Shown here piece by piece: positions 16,675-25,795 of a DNA stretch of 64,000 bases. Below the pieces are notes generated by a model. That model worked only from the letters and a program-made list of their open reading frames with translations. It did no database searches and had not been told where the DNA came from. Position 1 is the first letter of the stretch; every line of letters begins with the position of its first letter. The stretch is from Bacteroidota bacterium. Lineage in GTDB: Bacteria > Bacteroidota > Bacteroidia > Chitinophagales > Saprospiraceae. Made by a program: the position numbers and the translations under genes. Location: NCBI GenBank assembly GCA_020160935.1, contig JAIUPL010000008.1, forward strand, positions 62,001-126,000, written 5' to 3'.

Positions 16675-17556
16675 TTGACTGCTACCACTATCGTTGATGT
16701 TGCTGTAGGCGGCGTGCTGGGATTGGTAATGTTCGGCGTGGGCTTGTCGCTTACATTAACCGACTTTATCCACATTATTAGACATCCACGGGCCTTTTTT
16801 TCTGCTTTGGGCGCTCAGATGCTGGGCCTGCCGCTGATTGCTTTTTTTATTTGCCTGCTGGCGCCACTTCCGGCTGAACTAAAAGTCGGGCTGATTATTC
16901 TGTCGGTGAGCCCGGGCGGCGCTACTTCCGGTTTTCTCACATATTTGTGGCGGGGAAATGTAGCGCTGTCGCTTTCTCTGACTTCAGTGAACAGTTTCCT
17001 GACGCTGTTTTCCATTCCAGTGCTGGTAAACATTGGTTTACAGGTATTTATGGGGCGCGAAACGGAACTGCACCTGCCATTTTGGGAAACAGTAAGCCAT
17101 ATTTTTTTCATAACGATCATTCCGGCCACCATTGGGCTGTTGTTGCGCCGCCATTTTCCTGCTTTTGCAGAGCGTATCAGCAAGCCGGCCAAGTACGTGA
17201 TGCTGTTTTTGCTAGGGGTGGTATTTACCATCAAACTGTTCGCCGGCGAAAGCCACGGCGGCGCCGGGCTGAGCGTTCATGATTTTATGGTCATAACACC
17301 GTTTGCATTGTTGCAAAATGCGTCGTGCCTGTTATTCGGTTATTTCTTTATGAAATGGATGAATTTGCCGCACCCTTCCAGGCTGACTGCAGCCATGGAA
17401 AGCGGCGTGCAAAACACTACACTGGCCTTTTTGATAGCGAGCAATATGCTCGGAAACCAGGAAATGGTGAAACCGGCACTGGTGTATTCCTTGTACTCTT
17501 TTTGGACGGCCTGCCTCTTCGCTTACACGGTCAACAGGCTCTACTTCAGGAAATAA
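16675..17556 (+). CDS. BASS-family (bile acid:Na+ symporter-type) transporter
   Basis: A 293-residue inner-membrane protein with about nine to ten membrane segments. The pattern FGVGLSLTLTDF, LSVSPGGATSGFLTYLWRGNVALSLSLTSVNS and ESGVQNTTLAFLIASNM matches bacterial members of the bile acid:sodium symporter family (SBF/BASS), including the sodium-site Asn/Glu residues. These proteins import organic acids or precursors with Na+; the substrate here cannot be predicted. The start is TTG at 16675, because the first ATG in frame is at codon 19 and would cut the first membrane segment. The promoter element at 16643 agrees with this. Confidence 0.85.
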   Translation: MTATTIVDVAVGGVLGLVMFGVGLSLTLTDFIHIIRHPRAFFSALGAQMLGLPLIAFFICLLAPLPAELKVGLIILSVSPGGATSGFLTYLWRGNVALSLSLTSVNSFLTLFSIPVLVNIGLQVFMGRETELHLPFWETVSHIFFITIIPATIGLLLRRHFPAFAERISKPAKYVMLFLLGVVFTIKLFAGESHGGAGLSVHDFMVITPFALLQNASCLLFGYFFMKWMNLPHPSRLTAAMESGVQNTTLAFLIASNMLGNQEMVKPALVYSLYSFWTACLFAYTVNRLYFRK

Positions 17557-17622
17557 CATTCGTTTAACGAAAGAAAGCAGTGTTTGGGCGGTAAAATCGG
17601 GCGCCTTTACCTGATTGTGTCG

Positions 17623-17630
17623 TAGTTTTG
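17623..17630 (+). promoter_or_regulatory. -7 element (TAGTTTTG) of the LtaS-like gene
   Basis: A perfect TAnnTTTG element 30 bases before the ATG at 17660. No TTG at the usual spacing is obvious. Confidence 0.45.
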
Positions 17631-17659
17631 CAGCCGGAATAGCCTGACTCAATAATATC

Positions 17660-19597
17660 ATGAAAGATCTGTATCGTCGCTGGGTGCCTTCACACCTCCG
17701 CTTTTTGTTGGTAGTACATCTGATCCTGCTCGTCATGTACAGCCTCTTTCGCTACGTGACGCTGATTTACAACCGGCCTTCCTATTTCTTTCAAATGGAT
17801 CGTACGCTGACAGTCCGCCAGGCGTTCAAGATCGGATTGTGGTTTGATATTACGGTGGCCAGTTATGCGTTGCTGTTGCCGTATTTACTGCTGACCATCG
17901 CCTACATCTGGCCGCGCGAGCATAGACGGTTGTTTGCTTTTACACGTTTTTACTGCGGGGCAATTATCCTGGTCTCCCTGATCATCTGTGCTGCAGATGT
18001 GCCGTATTTCAATTTTTTCAACTCCCGTTTGACAACTGCTGCCGTGCACTGGAAAAACAATGTACAGGTTGCCAAATACATCCTTTCCGAAGTAAAATAC
18101 TATCCTTTTATCCTCATTTGCGCTTTTTGCATTTGGGGAATCGGCCGCCTGATTCGTAAAATCTGGCATGGCTCCTGGAAGCATGCGACACCGGCTACCC
18201 ACAACCGACTGGTGCCAACTGCTATTGCCTCCGTCCTTATGCTGGGCGGCTTGTGGGGTGGCGCTACACCCAAAACGCCGGATCTGAAAAGGGCTACCTT
18301 TAGCAATGACGGCTTTATTAATCAGTTGACACTCAATCCTGTACACACCTGGTTTGATTCCTACTTCGCATTCGACATACACCTGACCGGCATTGAAAAA
18401 GCCTTTTCGGAAGTGCAGGAAGGTCTGGGAATCACAAAGGTTATTGAAGACCGCTCGCCAATTGCCCGCGAACACGATTTTCAGCAGCCTGCCCGTCGCA
18501 TGAACGTGGTATTGGTGCTGATGGAAAGCATGAGCGCCGACCGGATGGGTATTTTTGGCAATCCTAAAAACCTGACGCCTAACCTGGACAGCCTTGCCAG
18601 AAAAAGTATTTTTTTCGACAACTGTTTTTCCAATGGCATTCATACCAATGCAGGCCTTTACAGTTCCATTTATGGTATGCCCATCATCATGATGCAGCAC
18701 CCTATGAACAATGGCCGCTCGGAATACCTGGATTTTACGGGGCTGCCGATGACCCTCAAGGAAAAAGGATATAGCACGGAATTTTTCTGTACACACCCAA
18801 AAACGTTCGACAACCTCGATGTTTTCCTGCAGAAAAATGGCTACGACCGCATCAGCGACCTGGCAGACTATCCAACCGATAAAATTGCCAATTCATGGGG
18901 CGTAGGCGATGAAACGCTGTTTGAACACGCGTTGGAAACGATGGACAGCCTGGCTACTGTGCCCAACGGGAAACCGTTTTTTTCTACACTCCTGACCATT
19001 ACGACGCACCCGCCATTTATCCTGCCTGCTTTTACGAAGTTCAAACCGCGCAGTACCGATCCGATCGAAATTACATATGAATACACCGACTGGGCAATTC
19101 GCAATTTCATGGACGCCTGTGCGCAGAAATCCTGGTATGACAATACGATATTTGTGTTTGTCGGCGACCATGGTGTGAATATCCCGGGCCCATACGATGT
19201 GCCACTCTCGTACAACCATGTGCCGCTGATCATTCATGCGCCCAGCCTGTTTTCCAAACCGGAAATACGCCATCAACTGGCCAACCAAACCGATATTTTT
19301 CCCACGGTTATGGGCCTCATCGGGGAGGATTATGTGCAAAACACCCTTGGTTTCGACCTGTTCAGAGAGCGCCGTCCTTTTGCATTTTTCTCCCAGGATC
19401 ATAAAATGGGCGTGCTCAACGAACGCTTTCTGTATGTTGCGCGCAAATCAGGAAAGGAAACCCTGATCGATTACCGCGGCGGTTCACTCGAAGACATTAG
19501 TCATCTGTATCCTGCGCTGGTGGACAGCATGCGGCATTTTGGTTGTGCCAATTTGCAGGTGTCGCAGTGGATGATTGAGAATGACAAGGTAAAATAA
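17660..19597 (+). CDS. LTA synthase-like sulfatase-fold membrane enzyme
   Basis: A 645-residue protein with about five N-terminal membrane segments (roughly 13-35, 60-85, 95-112, 148-165, 183-202) and a large periplasmic alkaline-phosphatase/sulfatase domain from about 280. The metal and catalytic residues are recognisable: E289 in LVLMESMS, the likely nucleophile T329 in NGIHTNAG, and D/H in FVGDHGV. The family transfers phosphoglycerol or phosphoethanolamine head groups to glycans or lipids in the envelope. Gram-negative bacteria have no lipoteichoic acid, so the acceptor is more likely a glycan, lipid A or a periplasmic glucan. It is monocistronic; a convergent TolC gene follows. Confidence 0.85.
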   Translation: MKDLYRRWVPSHLRFLLVVHLILLVMYSLFRYVTLIYNRPSYFFQMDRTLTVRQAFKIGLWFDITVASYALLLPYLLLTIAYIWPREHRRLFAFTRFYCGAIILVSLIICAADVPYFNFFNSRLTTAAVHWKNNVQVAKYILSEVKYYPFILICAFCIWGIGRLIRKIWHGSWKHATPATHNRLVPTAIASVLMLGGLWGGATPKTPDLKRATFSNDGFINQLTLNPVHTWFDSYFAFDIHLTGIEKAFSEVQEGLGITKVIEDRSPIAREHDFQQPARRMNVVLVLMESMSADRMGIFGNPKNLTPNLDSLARKSIFFDNCFSNGIHTNAGLYSSIYGMPIIMMQHPMNNGRSEYLDFTGLPMTLKEKGYSTEFFCTHPKTFDNLDVFLQKNGYDRISDLADYPTDKIANSWGVGDETLFEHALETMDSLATVPNGKPFFSTLLTITTHPPFILPAFTKFKPRSTDPIEITYEYTDWAIRNFMDACAQKSWYDNTIFVFVGDHGVNIPGPYDVPLSYNHVPLIIHAPSLFSKPEIRHQLANQTDIFPTVMGLIGEDYVQNTLGFDLFRERRPFAFFSQDHKMGVLNERFLYVARKSGKETLIDYRGGSLEDISHLYPALVDSMRHFGCANLQVSQWMIENDKVK

Positions 19598-19607
19598 GGG
19601 AACGCGG

Positions 19608-19662
19608 ATTTTGCGGATTGGGGACACGGATTTTACGGATTTTTACAGTTGTACGGATTTTT
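19608..19662. repeat. Unpaired CGGATT tandem module
   Basis: Four to five imperfect CGGATT words in 55 bases just after the LtaS-like stop codon. The same words form the arms of inverted repeats 1 and 10, but here I see no complementary partner. It looks like half of such an element. Confidence 0.6.
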
Positions 19663-19703
19663 GGCTTACAAGCAGTACGAATGCAAAAAGTAGGTCGGTT
19701 ATG

Positions 19704-19801
19704 CTATGCATGGTGTCCTTTGTGAAACCTTCGTGTCCGTTGTGGTTAAATTTTTTTACCACGAAGAACACCAAGGTTTCACAAAGGACACAACGCGTAG
19801 C
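19704..19801. repeat. Intergenic inverted repeat 7 (CCTTTGTGAAACC family)
   Basis: Arms of about 47 nt (19704-19750 and 19754-19801) with TGTCCTTTGTGAAACCTT and TGTGGTTAAA next to a loop of a few Ts. The same family appears at 27688-27795 and 59420-59533. It lies between convergent genes, 12 bases from the TolC stop codon. Confidence 0.88.
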
Positions 19802-19812
19802 GTATACAAAAT

Positions 19813-21222
19813 TTAGTATTCTCCGGATGCCCAGCGCAAGCCCGCCTCCGTTTTTTGAAATTCTCCCAGCAATTTCAGGTACTTGATGCGTGCGTCCAGC
19901 CAACGCTGCTCGCGTGTGTTGATGAGGAAAATGGAACTTTCGCCCTGGCTGAATTTTTCCGTTTCGGCTTCCAGCAAACGCCGGTACTGCTCGGTGATGT
20001 CGCGGTACAACACGATCTGGGTGCGCAGAATATCCAGGTCGTTGGCATATTGCTGCACTTTGTTGCGGATAGTCTGCCGTTTTTGATCCAGATCGAGTTC
20101 TGTCTGGGCAATCTTTACCTGTGTAATTTGCCAGTCGCCACGCGCTTTCCTGTTCAGGATAGGATAACTGAAATTGAGTCCCCATTTTATATCCTGCCCC
20201 AAAACGCCTACACCATTGGTAGTTGCGGTGGGAAAAAACTCCCAGCCGGCGCCCAGTATATTGTAATTGACATCCAGCACGGGCTTTCTCTTTTCATTTT
20301 TCAAACGCCGTTCGGCGCCGAGGTTTTGAAGTTTGGCCTGATACAGGCGCAATTCGGGATGGCGCGACAAGGCCGCGTTGAGCAGGCTTTCGCGATCGGC
20401 CAGGGCAGTCGATGTTGCCATGTTTTCCAGGGCAACGGCATTGCCTGTAGGTACTGCACGGGGCGCCGCCTGTCCTTCCTCCCAAAGGAAGTTTTGCAAC
20501 CCTAATGCGGCGTTTTGCAGGTCGACTGCGGCAAAATTGACATCCAACTGGCGATTCTGCACCTGAATATAGGTTTCTATGGTATCTACCGCCGGTTTGT
20601 CGCCTTGCCTGAAACTTTCGCGCAGTGCATCGTGGCGGATGCGCGCCTGCTGCAATGCCGAGTTAAAAATATTGTACTGATTATCGGCAACGACCCAGGT
20701 CCAGTATGCTTTGGCGGCATCGAGCAGCAGGTCGTTGCGCAGGAGGTCGCGTTCGGCGGAGGCTGCCTGCGTACTGATTTGTGCCTGGCGAAGAACCGTG
20801 CGGCGCTCGTCGGTGAGCAGTCCCTGACCCAGCGACCAGGTAAATCCGAGACTTGCCTGGCCGTTTTCTGGAAGGGTAGATTCGCTGTTGAGGTAGTATC
20901 CGGATGCGAGGTTGTAGGCTGCCTTGAATTCAAATCCGGCAAAAGAGGGCAGTTTTACGCCTGACTCTGTGTACTGGAAGTAGGTTTTGTCCTTGAAATT
21001 TTTGGTGTAATAATCAACGTATGCTTTGGGATCGAAGCCGCCTTTTGCTCTGAGTACAGCATAGTCGGCTTGTTGAATAAACAGGTCGGCTTGCCTGGAC
21101 ACCGGGTGATTTTGCAGCACCTGACGGCGCACATTTTCCCATTCCAGCGTTTGGGCAGGCAGGCAGAATGGCCACCAGCCTGCCAGCAGCAACATTGTGC
21201 CTAGTTTCAGGAGGTGGTTCAT
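19813..21222 (-). CDS. TolC-family outer-membrane efflux protein
   Basis: A 469-residue exported protein (signal peptide about 1-24, ending CLPAQ). It has two repeats of long helices with coiled-coil pattern, as in outer-membrane efflux (OEP) proteins. TolC-type trimers form the outer-membrane channel of type I secretion or efflux. Residues such as AALGLQNFLWE and the R-L-L-E-A-E-T-E-K-F-x-x-G-E-S-S pattern near the C terminus fit the family. It is the last gene of a minus-strand operon with HlyD (4-base overlap) and an ABC transporter, so the three likely form one export system. It could also serve the second exporter at 31.7-35.2 kb, which has no TolC of its own nearby. Confidence 0.88.
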   Translation of the reverse strand: MNHLLKLGTMLLLAGWWPFCLPAQTLEWENVRRQVLQNHPVSRQADLFIQQADYAVLRAKGGFDPKAYVDYYTKNFKDKTYFQYTESGVKLPSFAGFEFKAAYNLASGYYLNSESTLPENGQASLGFTWSLGQGLLTDERRTVLRQAQISTQAASAERDLLRNDLLLDAAKAYWTWVVADNQYNIFNSALQQARIRHDALRESFRQGDKPAVDTIETYIQVQNRQLDVNFAAVDLQNAALGLQNFLWEEGQAAPRAVPTGNAVALENMATSTALADRESLLNAALSRHPELRLYQAKLQNLGAERRLKNEKRKPVLDVNYNILGAGWEFFPTATTNGVGVLGQDIKWGLNFSYPILNRKARGDWQITQVKIAQTELDLDQKRQTIRNKVQQYANDLDILRTQIVLYRDITEQYRRLLEAETEKFSQGESSIFLINTREQRWLDARIKYLKLLGEFQKTEAGLRWASGEY

Positions 21223-22583
21223 TTTTTTGCAGGTTGTTTGTCGTTACCGTAGGAAGCATCGATGGACTGGTACAAGTCGGGTGGAAAGCCATTCATCACG
21301 CGCCAGAGTTCGTACCAGACAGGCACGTCGTTCAGCAGTGCAATGCCTTTGGCGCCTCCTCCCGGCTGCAATGCAACGGGCCAGGCCTGTTCTGCTTCAT
21401 CCGGGGCAACGAGGATGCGGAATTTGCCATTGGCGCTGATATTGCGATCCATGGCCACGATCTTTCCTCCAAAAGTGCCCAGTGATGCCCCCGGCCAGCC
21501 GCTGAAAAAGAAAGCCGGCCAGCCGTCGAAAATAAAACGCACCTTTTGCCCGACCTGCAACAACGACAGATCAAGCGGTTTTACATACATTTCTACAGCC
21601 AGTTGATAATCAGCAGGTTGTATGCTGACAATCGGGTCTCCTTCCTTGATGATTTCGCCGATGCCGGGTTTGATGGCTCGGACGATATAGCCATCCTGCG
21701 GGGCAGTGATGTAATAGAATGTCTGACGGCGCGCGTAGTTTTCCCGCTCGATGCTGAGTTTGCTGGCGGTAGCGCTGGCATCGTATTGCTCGCTGAGGGT
21801 GCTGAATCGGTCGCTGCGTGCTTTGGCTATTTTGTTGCTGGTTTCATTGGCCACGAGGCGAAGTTCATTTTCATAAATAGCCAGGTCGTTGCGGCTGGAA
21901 GCCAACTGATTGTCGGCTGCAACGAGTTTGGTTTGTACTTCCTGCCTTTTCAGGCGTTTTTCTTCCAGGTCTGTGAGCGATTTCAATCCTTTTTGGTAAA
22001 GGGCATTCGTGCCATTGTATTGACGTTCGGCCACTTGCACATCGATATTGGCCTGAATGGTTTTCAGGCTGTCGCTCTCGATTTTCAGGCGCGCCTGTTC
22101 AATTTTGCTGCGGATCTGGCGCGTTTTGCTATCCAGTTCGCGTTGCATAGCCATTATCTGCTCGTCGAGTGCGCCTGCTTTTCCCTGATAAGCAGAAATG
22201 GCATTTTCCTTGGCTTTCAACTGGTTGCCCATGCGTTCGACGAGTGCAGGATCCATGTATTCGGTTTTTACCTCCGACAAATACACGATGGTATCGCCTT
22301 TTTTCACACTTTCTCCTTCGGTAACGTACCAATGCTCGATGCGCCCTGCAATGGTTGCATGGATGGTTTGTGGTCGTTGTTCTGGTCGCAAGGTGGTTAC
22401 TTTCCCATCAGCCCTGACATTTTGGGTCCAGGGGAGCAGCATAAAAAAAATGAAAAGAGCCAGTGCTATCAACAGCAGTTTTTTGAAAGAGAGGTGCCAT
22501 TTGGGCAAGGCCAGTTTTTGCAATGAACCCAGTTGCTCGAGTTCTTCCGTTTGGGGTAGTTTGTTTTCCGATATATTGAGCAT
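21219..22583 (-). CDS. HlyD-type periplasmic adaptor of an ABC exporter
   Basis: A 454-residue membrane-fusion protein. There is one N-terminal membrane segment (about 34-52), then a lipoyl/barrel-sandwich half (ATIAGRIEHWYVTEGESVKKGDTI). A long coiled-coil hairpin (about 110-290) is followed by the second half barrel with APQDGYIVRAIKPG. It links the inner-membrane transporter with the TolC channel. It overlaps the TolC gene by four bases and follows the ABC gene by 63 bases. The low-complexity patch FFFSGWPGASLGTFGG near residue 360 is unusual but in frame. Confidence 0.9.
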   Translation of the reverse strand: MLNISENKLPQTEELEQLGSLQKLALPKWHLSFKKLLLIALALFIFFMLLPWTQNVRADGKVTTLRPEQRPQTIHATIAGRIEHWYVTEGESVKKGDTIVYLSEVKTEYMDPALVERMGNQLKAKENAISAYQGKAGALDEQIMAMQRELDSKTRQIRSKIEQARLKIESDSLKTIQANIDVQVAERQYNGTNALYQKGLKSLTDLEEKRLKRQEVQTKLVAADNQLASSRNDLAIYENELRLVANETSNKIAKARSDRFSTLSEQYDASATASKLSIERENYARRQTFYYITAPQDGYIVRAIKPGIGEIIKEGDPIVSIQPADYQLAVEMYVKPLDLSLLQVGQKVRFIFDGWPAFFFSGWPGASLGTFGGKIVAMDRNISANGKFRILVAPDEAEQAWPVALQPGGGAKGIALLNDVPVWYELWRVMNGFPPDLYQSIDASYGNDKQPAKK

Positions 22584-22646
22584 TGGATAGTAAATTATGG
22601 GTTTGAATCACACGCAGTCAGTACACTCGATGAAGTGCATAAAACA

Positions 22647-24413
22647 TTAATCCTGATCATTTTGCATGCCAGGGTCTGTTCTAAATACACGCAGGTAGTG
22701 TTCCGTTTTTTCCACTTCCTCAAAGGTGCCGTCAAACACAATTTCACCTTTTTTCAGAATGATTACCCGATCGCACAAGGCCGCGAGTATGGGGTCTGAA
22801 CTGGAAGCAACTAAGGTCCAGGGGTGTTTGGGGTCGGTAAGAAACTGCGCGATGCGAAGTCGGTCACGGAAATTGAGGTGCCCGAGCGGCTGTTCCATAA
22901 CCAGGAAATTAGGCTGGCCTGCTACGGCACGCGCTACCTGGATTTTAGAGACAGTGCTGCGCGAAATATTTTGCCCACTTGGCAGCATTTCCGTTTCAAT
23001 ACCTTGTTGTGCCTCCCGAATAAAGTCGCTCAGTCCCAGAATGTCTATCAATTCCAGCACTCTTTTCAGTGGAATATTAGGATTGCCAAGCGTGATATTT
23101 TCAAGAATACTGCCTTTAAAAATATCCTCCTGTGAGGACAAATCGCCGATGTGTTCGCGCAGGCTGCGCAGGTCCAGGTTTTTTTTGGGCAGTCCATTGA
23201 ACAACAAATGGCCGGTAAAATTTCTTTTCAACACGGTTAGAATTTGCAACAAAGTGCTTTTGCCGGAACCCGTATAACCTGCAATGAGCACACGTTCGCC
23301 AGGCTTTATTCGCAAGGAAATATTTTGTAAAACAGGAACTTCTGCATCGCTGTATTGATAACTCAGGTTGCGCAATTCCACTTCCATCGGCTGATTGGCT
23401 GGGCAGAATTCCTCCACAGCAACACCGCCTTCGCGCTCGAGCGGCAAATCGGTTACCTGTCCTATTTTTTCTACTGCCGTCAGCACATCGTAGCCGGTTT
23501 CGTGCAGCAACACGAGTTTTTCCATCGATTCTATGACAAACAGAATCAGGATTTCCGAAGCGACGAACTGGCCAATATTCAATTCGTTCGACATCACCAG
23601 AGCGCTACCAAGGATGAGAAATCCGGCCAGCACCAATACCCGAAACGCCACACTGCTGGACATTTGTATCAACAGAATGCGCCAGTGTTTGGCCCGTGCA
23701 TCGAGGTAGTGTACGGTCAGGTCGTCGGTACGGCGAAGCGGAAAATTATTTTCACCGGCCAGTTTGAAGGTGTTGGCCACGCGACCGACTTCTTCAAGCC
23801 AGTATGCAATTTTGTACTTGAATTTTGATTCCTTTAAACTGGTTTGCACACCCAGGGGCGCCGTCCAGTAAAACAGTACCGACAAAACACCGATCAACAG
23901 GAGCGAAAACAATACGAAAGAAGGGTGGTAGAAAGAAAGCAGCAGCAAACTGAATCCGATTTGCAGCAATGCCGTACTGCCGTCAATCAGGATTTTAGGC
24001 AAACCTTTTTGTATGGTCAGGGTGTCAAAAAAACGATTGACCAGTTCCGGAATGTAATCTCCCCGCAACACTTCCAGGTTTAATCGGGGGATGCGAAGCG
24101 CAAAATCGATGGACGAATAGGCAAAAATGCGGCGTTGCATATACTCCACAACGGACAGTTGCATGATGCGTATGATGCCTACTGCCAATGCGCCGATCAG
24201 TACGAACAACACCATCACCACCCAGGATGCATTCATGGCGCCGCCTGCAATTTGGTTGATAATGGCCTGAATACCAAGCGGTAGGGATAGGTTGATCATT
24301 CCCGTTACCACTGCATACAGCAGGATGTAACGTATTTCACTTCTGTGCTGCGATAACAACCGAAACAGTCGTCGCAGGGGAGTAAGGGTTGTATGTGTGG
24401 TGCTAGAAGCCAT
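22647..24413 (-). CDS. ABC exporter subunit with degenerate ATPase motifs
   Basis: A 588-residue half-transporter with six membrane segments (about 25-310) and a nucleotide-binding domain, without N-terminal peptidase. Walker A (G379-YTGSGKST) is intact. The LSGGQ signature is replaced by ISRST (483-487), Walker B ends M-E507-Q508 where D-E is usual, and the H-loop reads ASSSD with no His near 537-540. Such changes normally impair ATP hydrolysis. I recall similar patterns in related Bacteroidota exporters with HlyD/TolC neighbours, so it may be a family trait, not decay. It probably exports a peptide, lipid or protein with the two downstream genes; the substrate is unknown. Confidence 0.85.
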   Translation of the reverse strand: MASSTTHTTLTPLRRLFRLLSQHRSEIRYILLYAVVTGMINLSLPLGIQAIINQIAGGAMNASWVVMVLFVLIGALAVGIIRIMQLSVVEYMQRRIFAYSSIDFALRIPRLNLEVLRGDYIPELVNRFFDTLTIQKGLPKILIDGSTALLQIGFSLLLLSFYHPSFVLFSLLLIGVLSVLFYWTAPLGVQTSLKESKFKYKIAYWLEEVGRVANTFKLAGENNFPLRRTDDLTVHYLDARAKHWRILLIQMSSSVAFRVLVLAGFLILGSALVMSNELNIGQFVASEILILFVIESMEKLVLLHETGYDVLTAVEKIGQVTDLPLEREGGVAVEEFCPANQPMEVELRNLSYQYSDAEVPVLQNISLRIKPGERVLIAGYTGSGKSTLLQILTVLKRNFTGHLLFNGLPKKNLDLRSLREHIGDLSSQEDIFKGSILENITLGNPNIPLKRVLELIDILGLSDFIREAQQGIETEMLPSGQNISRSTVSKIQVARAVAGQPNFLVMEQPLGHLNFRDRLRIAQFLTDPKHPWTLVASSSDPILAALCDRVIILKKGEIVFDGTFEEVEKTEHYLRVFRTDPGMQNDQD

Positions 24414-24543
24414 GGGTTTTATGAAAGCCTGTTGTTAGGTAATGGGTTGTATGCACTCATTGTCAGGTTACCTCCAAACGATATTTGGCCTTTGTTGTTT
24501 AAGAGAAGCTGCCAGAATTTGAGTCCTGAATGCTCCGGCACAC

Positions 24544-24551
24544 TATCTTTG
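24544..24551 (+). promoter_or_regulatory. -7 element (TATCTTTG) of the LuxC-like gene
   Basis: A perfect TAnnTTTG element. Transcription would start near 24557, after the upstream ATG at 24530, so that ATG cannot be the start used from this promoter. A TTG lies 22 bases upstream of the element, longer than the usual 19-20. Confidence 0.6.
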
Positions 24552-24568
24552 CAACAAAAAATTATCCT

Positions 24569-25624
24569 TTGAAACGTTCCGAACGACTTGATTTATTAGC
24601 CGAACTGGGTCATTACCTGCGCAGCGGTGGCGATGCTGAACTGGATACCGCCATTCGACAATCTTCCATTGAAAATCAATGGTTTACAGAAGAGAATATC
24701 CGAAATTCACTTCAAGCCATCGCCGCTGAATTTCTCGATCGGGACAAACTCGAAACATGGCTGGAAAAATACCCGATGGCAGATCCGGGTTATCCTGAAA
24801 AAATTGTTGCCATTATTATGGCAGGAAACATCCCTTTGGTAGGTTTTCAGGACTGGCTTTGTGTGTTTGCTGCCGGCCAACAGGCAAAAGTCAAACTGTC
24901 GGACAAAGACAAACGCCTGCTGCCGCTGTTGGTCAAAAAAATGGGAGAATGGCGCAAGGACTCCTGGGTGTACACCGAATTTTTGGGAGAAAATGACCTG
25001 CTGAAAGGTTTTGATGCCGTGATCGCCACCGGGAGCAACAATACTGCGCGCTATTTCGAACAATATTTCGGGAAATACCCGCACATCATTCGCAAGAATC
25101 GCAACAGTGTGGCTTTTCTGGACGGGTCAGAGTCGGTGTCTGAACTGTATGCACTTGGCCGTGATATTTTTTCGTATTTCGGTCTGGGCTGCCGCAACGT
25201 CAGCAAACTGTATGTGCCGCATGGTTACAACTTCGACATCCTGCTGGAGGCCCTGCATGAATACAGGGATATGGTGCTGCACAATAAGTACAAAAACAAT
25301 TTTGACTACAATTTCACCCTCTTCATTTTAAACAACACACCCTTCAAAAACAACGGCTGTTTGTTGTTGACTGAAAACGCTTCCCTGCAGGCTCGCATTG
25401 CCTCCGTGCATTACGAATATTACGATCACCGGGACGAACTGGATGAAAAACTGCTCGCCCAACAAAATGATATTCAATGCGTTGTAGGAAAATCTGCACT
25501 CCCGCACTTTTCCGTCATTCCTTTTGGCCAAACCCAGTCGCCCGCTCTCGACGACTATGCAGACGGGGTGGATGTGATGGCGTTTCTTTCGGTGTTGAAT
25601 ATGTTTAGGGAGAAAGCCGTGTGA
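24569..25624 (+). CDS. LuxC-like acyl-CoA reductase
   Basis: A 351-residue soluble enzyme of the acyl-CoA reductase (LuxC) family, which reduces acyl-CoA or acyl-enzyme to aldehyde with NADPH. The catalytic Cys sits in FGLGCRNVSKLYVP, and the cofactor region has GSNNTARYFEQYF and KNRNSVAFLDG as in LuxC. TTG at 24569 was chosen as start because the in-frame ATG at 24530 lies before the promoter element; this gives a leader of about 12 bases. There are no luxA/B or other lux genes, so this is not bioluminescence; in Bacteroidota such reductases occur alone or in lipid clusters. Inverted repeat 8 starts right at the stop codon. Confidence 0.78.
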   Translation: MKRSERLDLLAELGHYLRSGGDAELDTAIRQSSIENQWFTEENIRNSLQAIAAEFLDRDKLETWLEKYPMADPGYPEKIVAIIMAGNIPLVGFQDWLCVFAAGQQAKVKLSDKDKRLLPLLVKKMGEWRKDSWVYTEFLGENDLLKGFDAVIATGSNNTARYFEQYFGKYPHIIRKNRNSVAFLDGSESVSELYALGRDIFSYFGLGCRNVSKLYVPHGYNFDILLEALHEYRDMVLHNKYKNNFDYNFTLFILNNTPFKNNGCLLLTENASLQARIASVHYEYYDHRDELDEKLLAQQNDIQCVVGKSALPHFSVIPFGQTQSPALDDYADGVDVMAFLSVLNMFREKAV

Positions 25625-25795
25625 AAGTCGTGAGTCCTGAGTCCTGAGTCCTAAGTCCTAAGTCCGTAGAGTACACCTGGTTACACTTGGCGTTCATTTA
25701 CAGGAATACTAAGCGCAACCATGTGTACTCTACGGACTTAGGACTTAGGACTCAGGACTCAGGACTCAGGACTTAGGACTCAGGACTCACGACTT
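25625..25795. repeat. Intergenic inverted repeat 8 (GAGTCCT heptads)
   Basis: Both arms start with AAGTCGTGAGTCC and consist of GAGTCCT/AAGTCCT heptads, five on the left and eight on the right, followed by CCGTAGAGTACAC around a unique 45-nt centre. The left arm starts at the base after the stop codon of the LuxC-like gene. The right arm supplies the TGA stop of the amidase gene (25787-25789). The unequal heptad counts suggest slippage after the arms formed. Confidence 0.92.
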
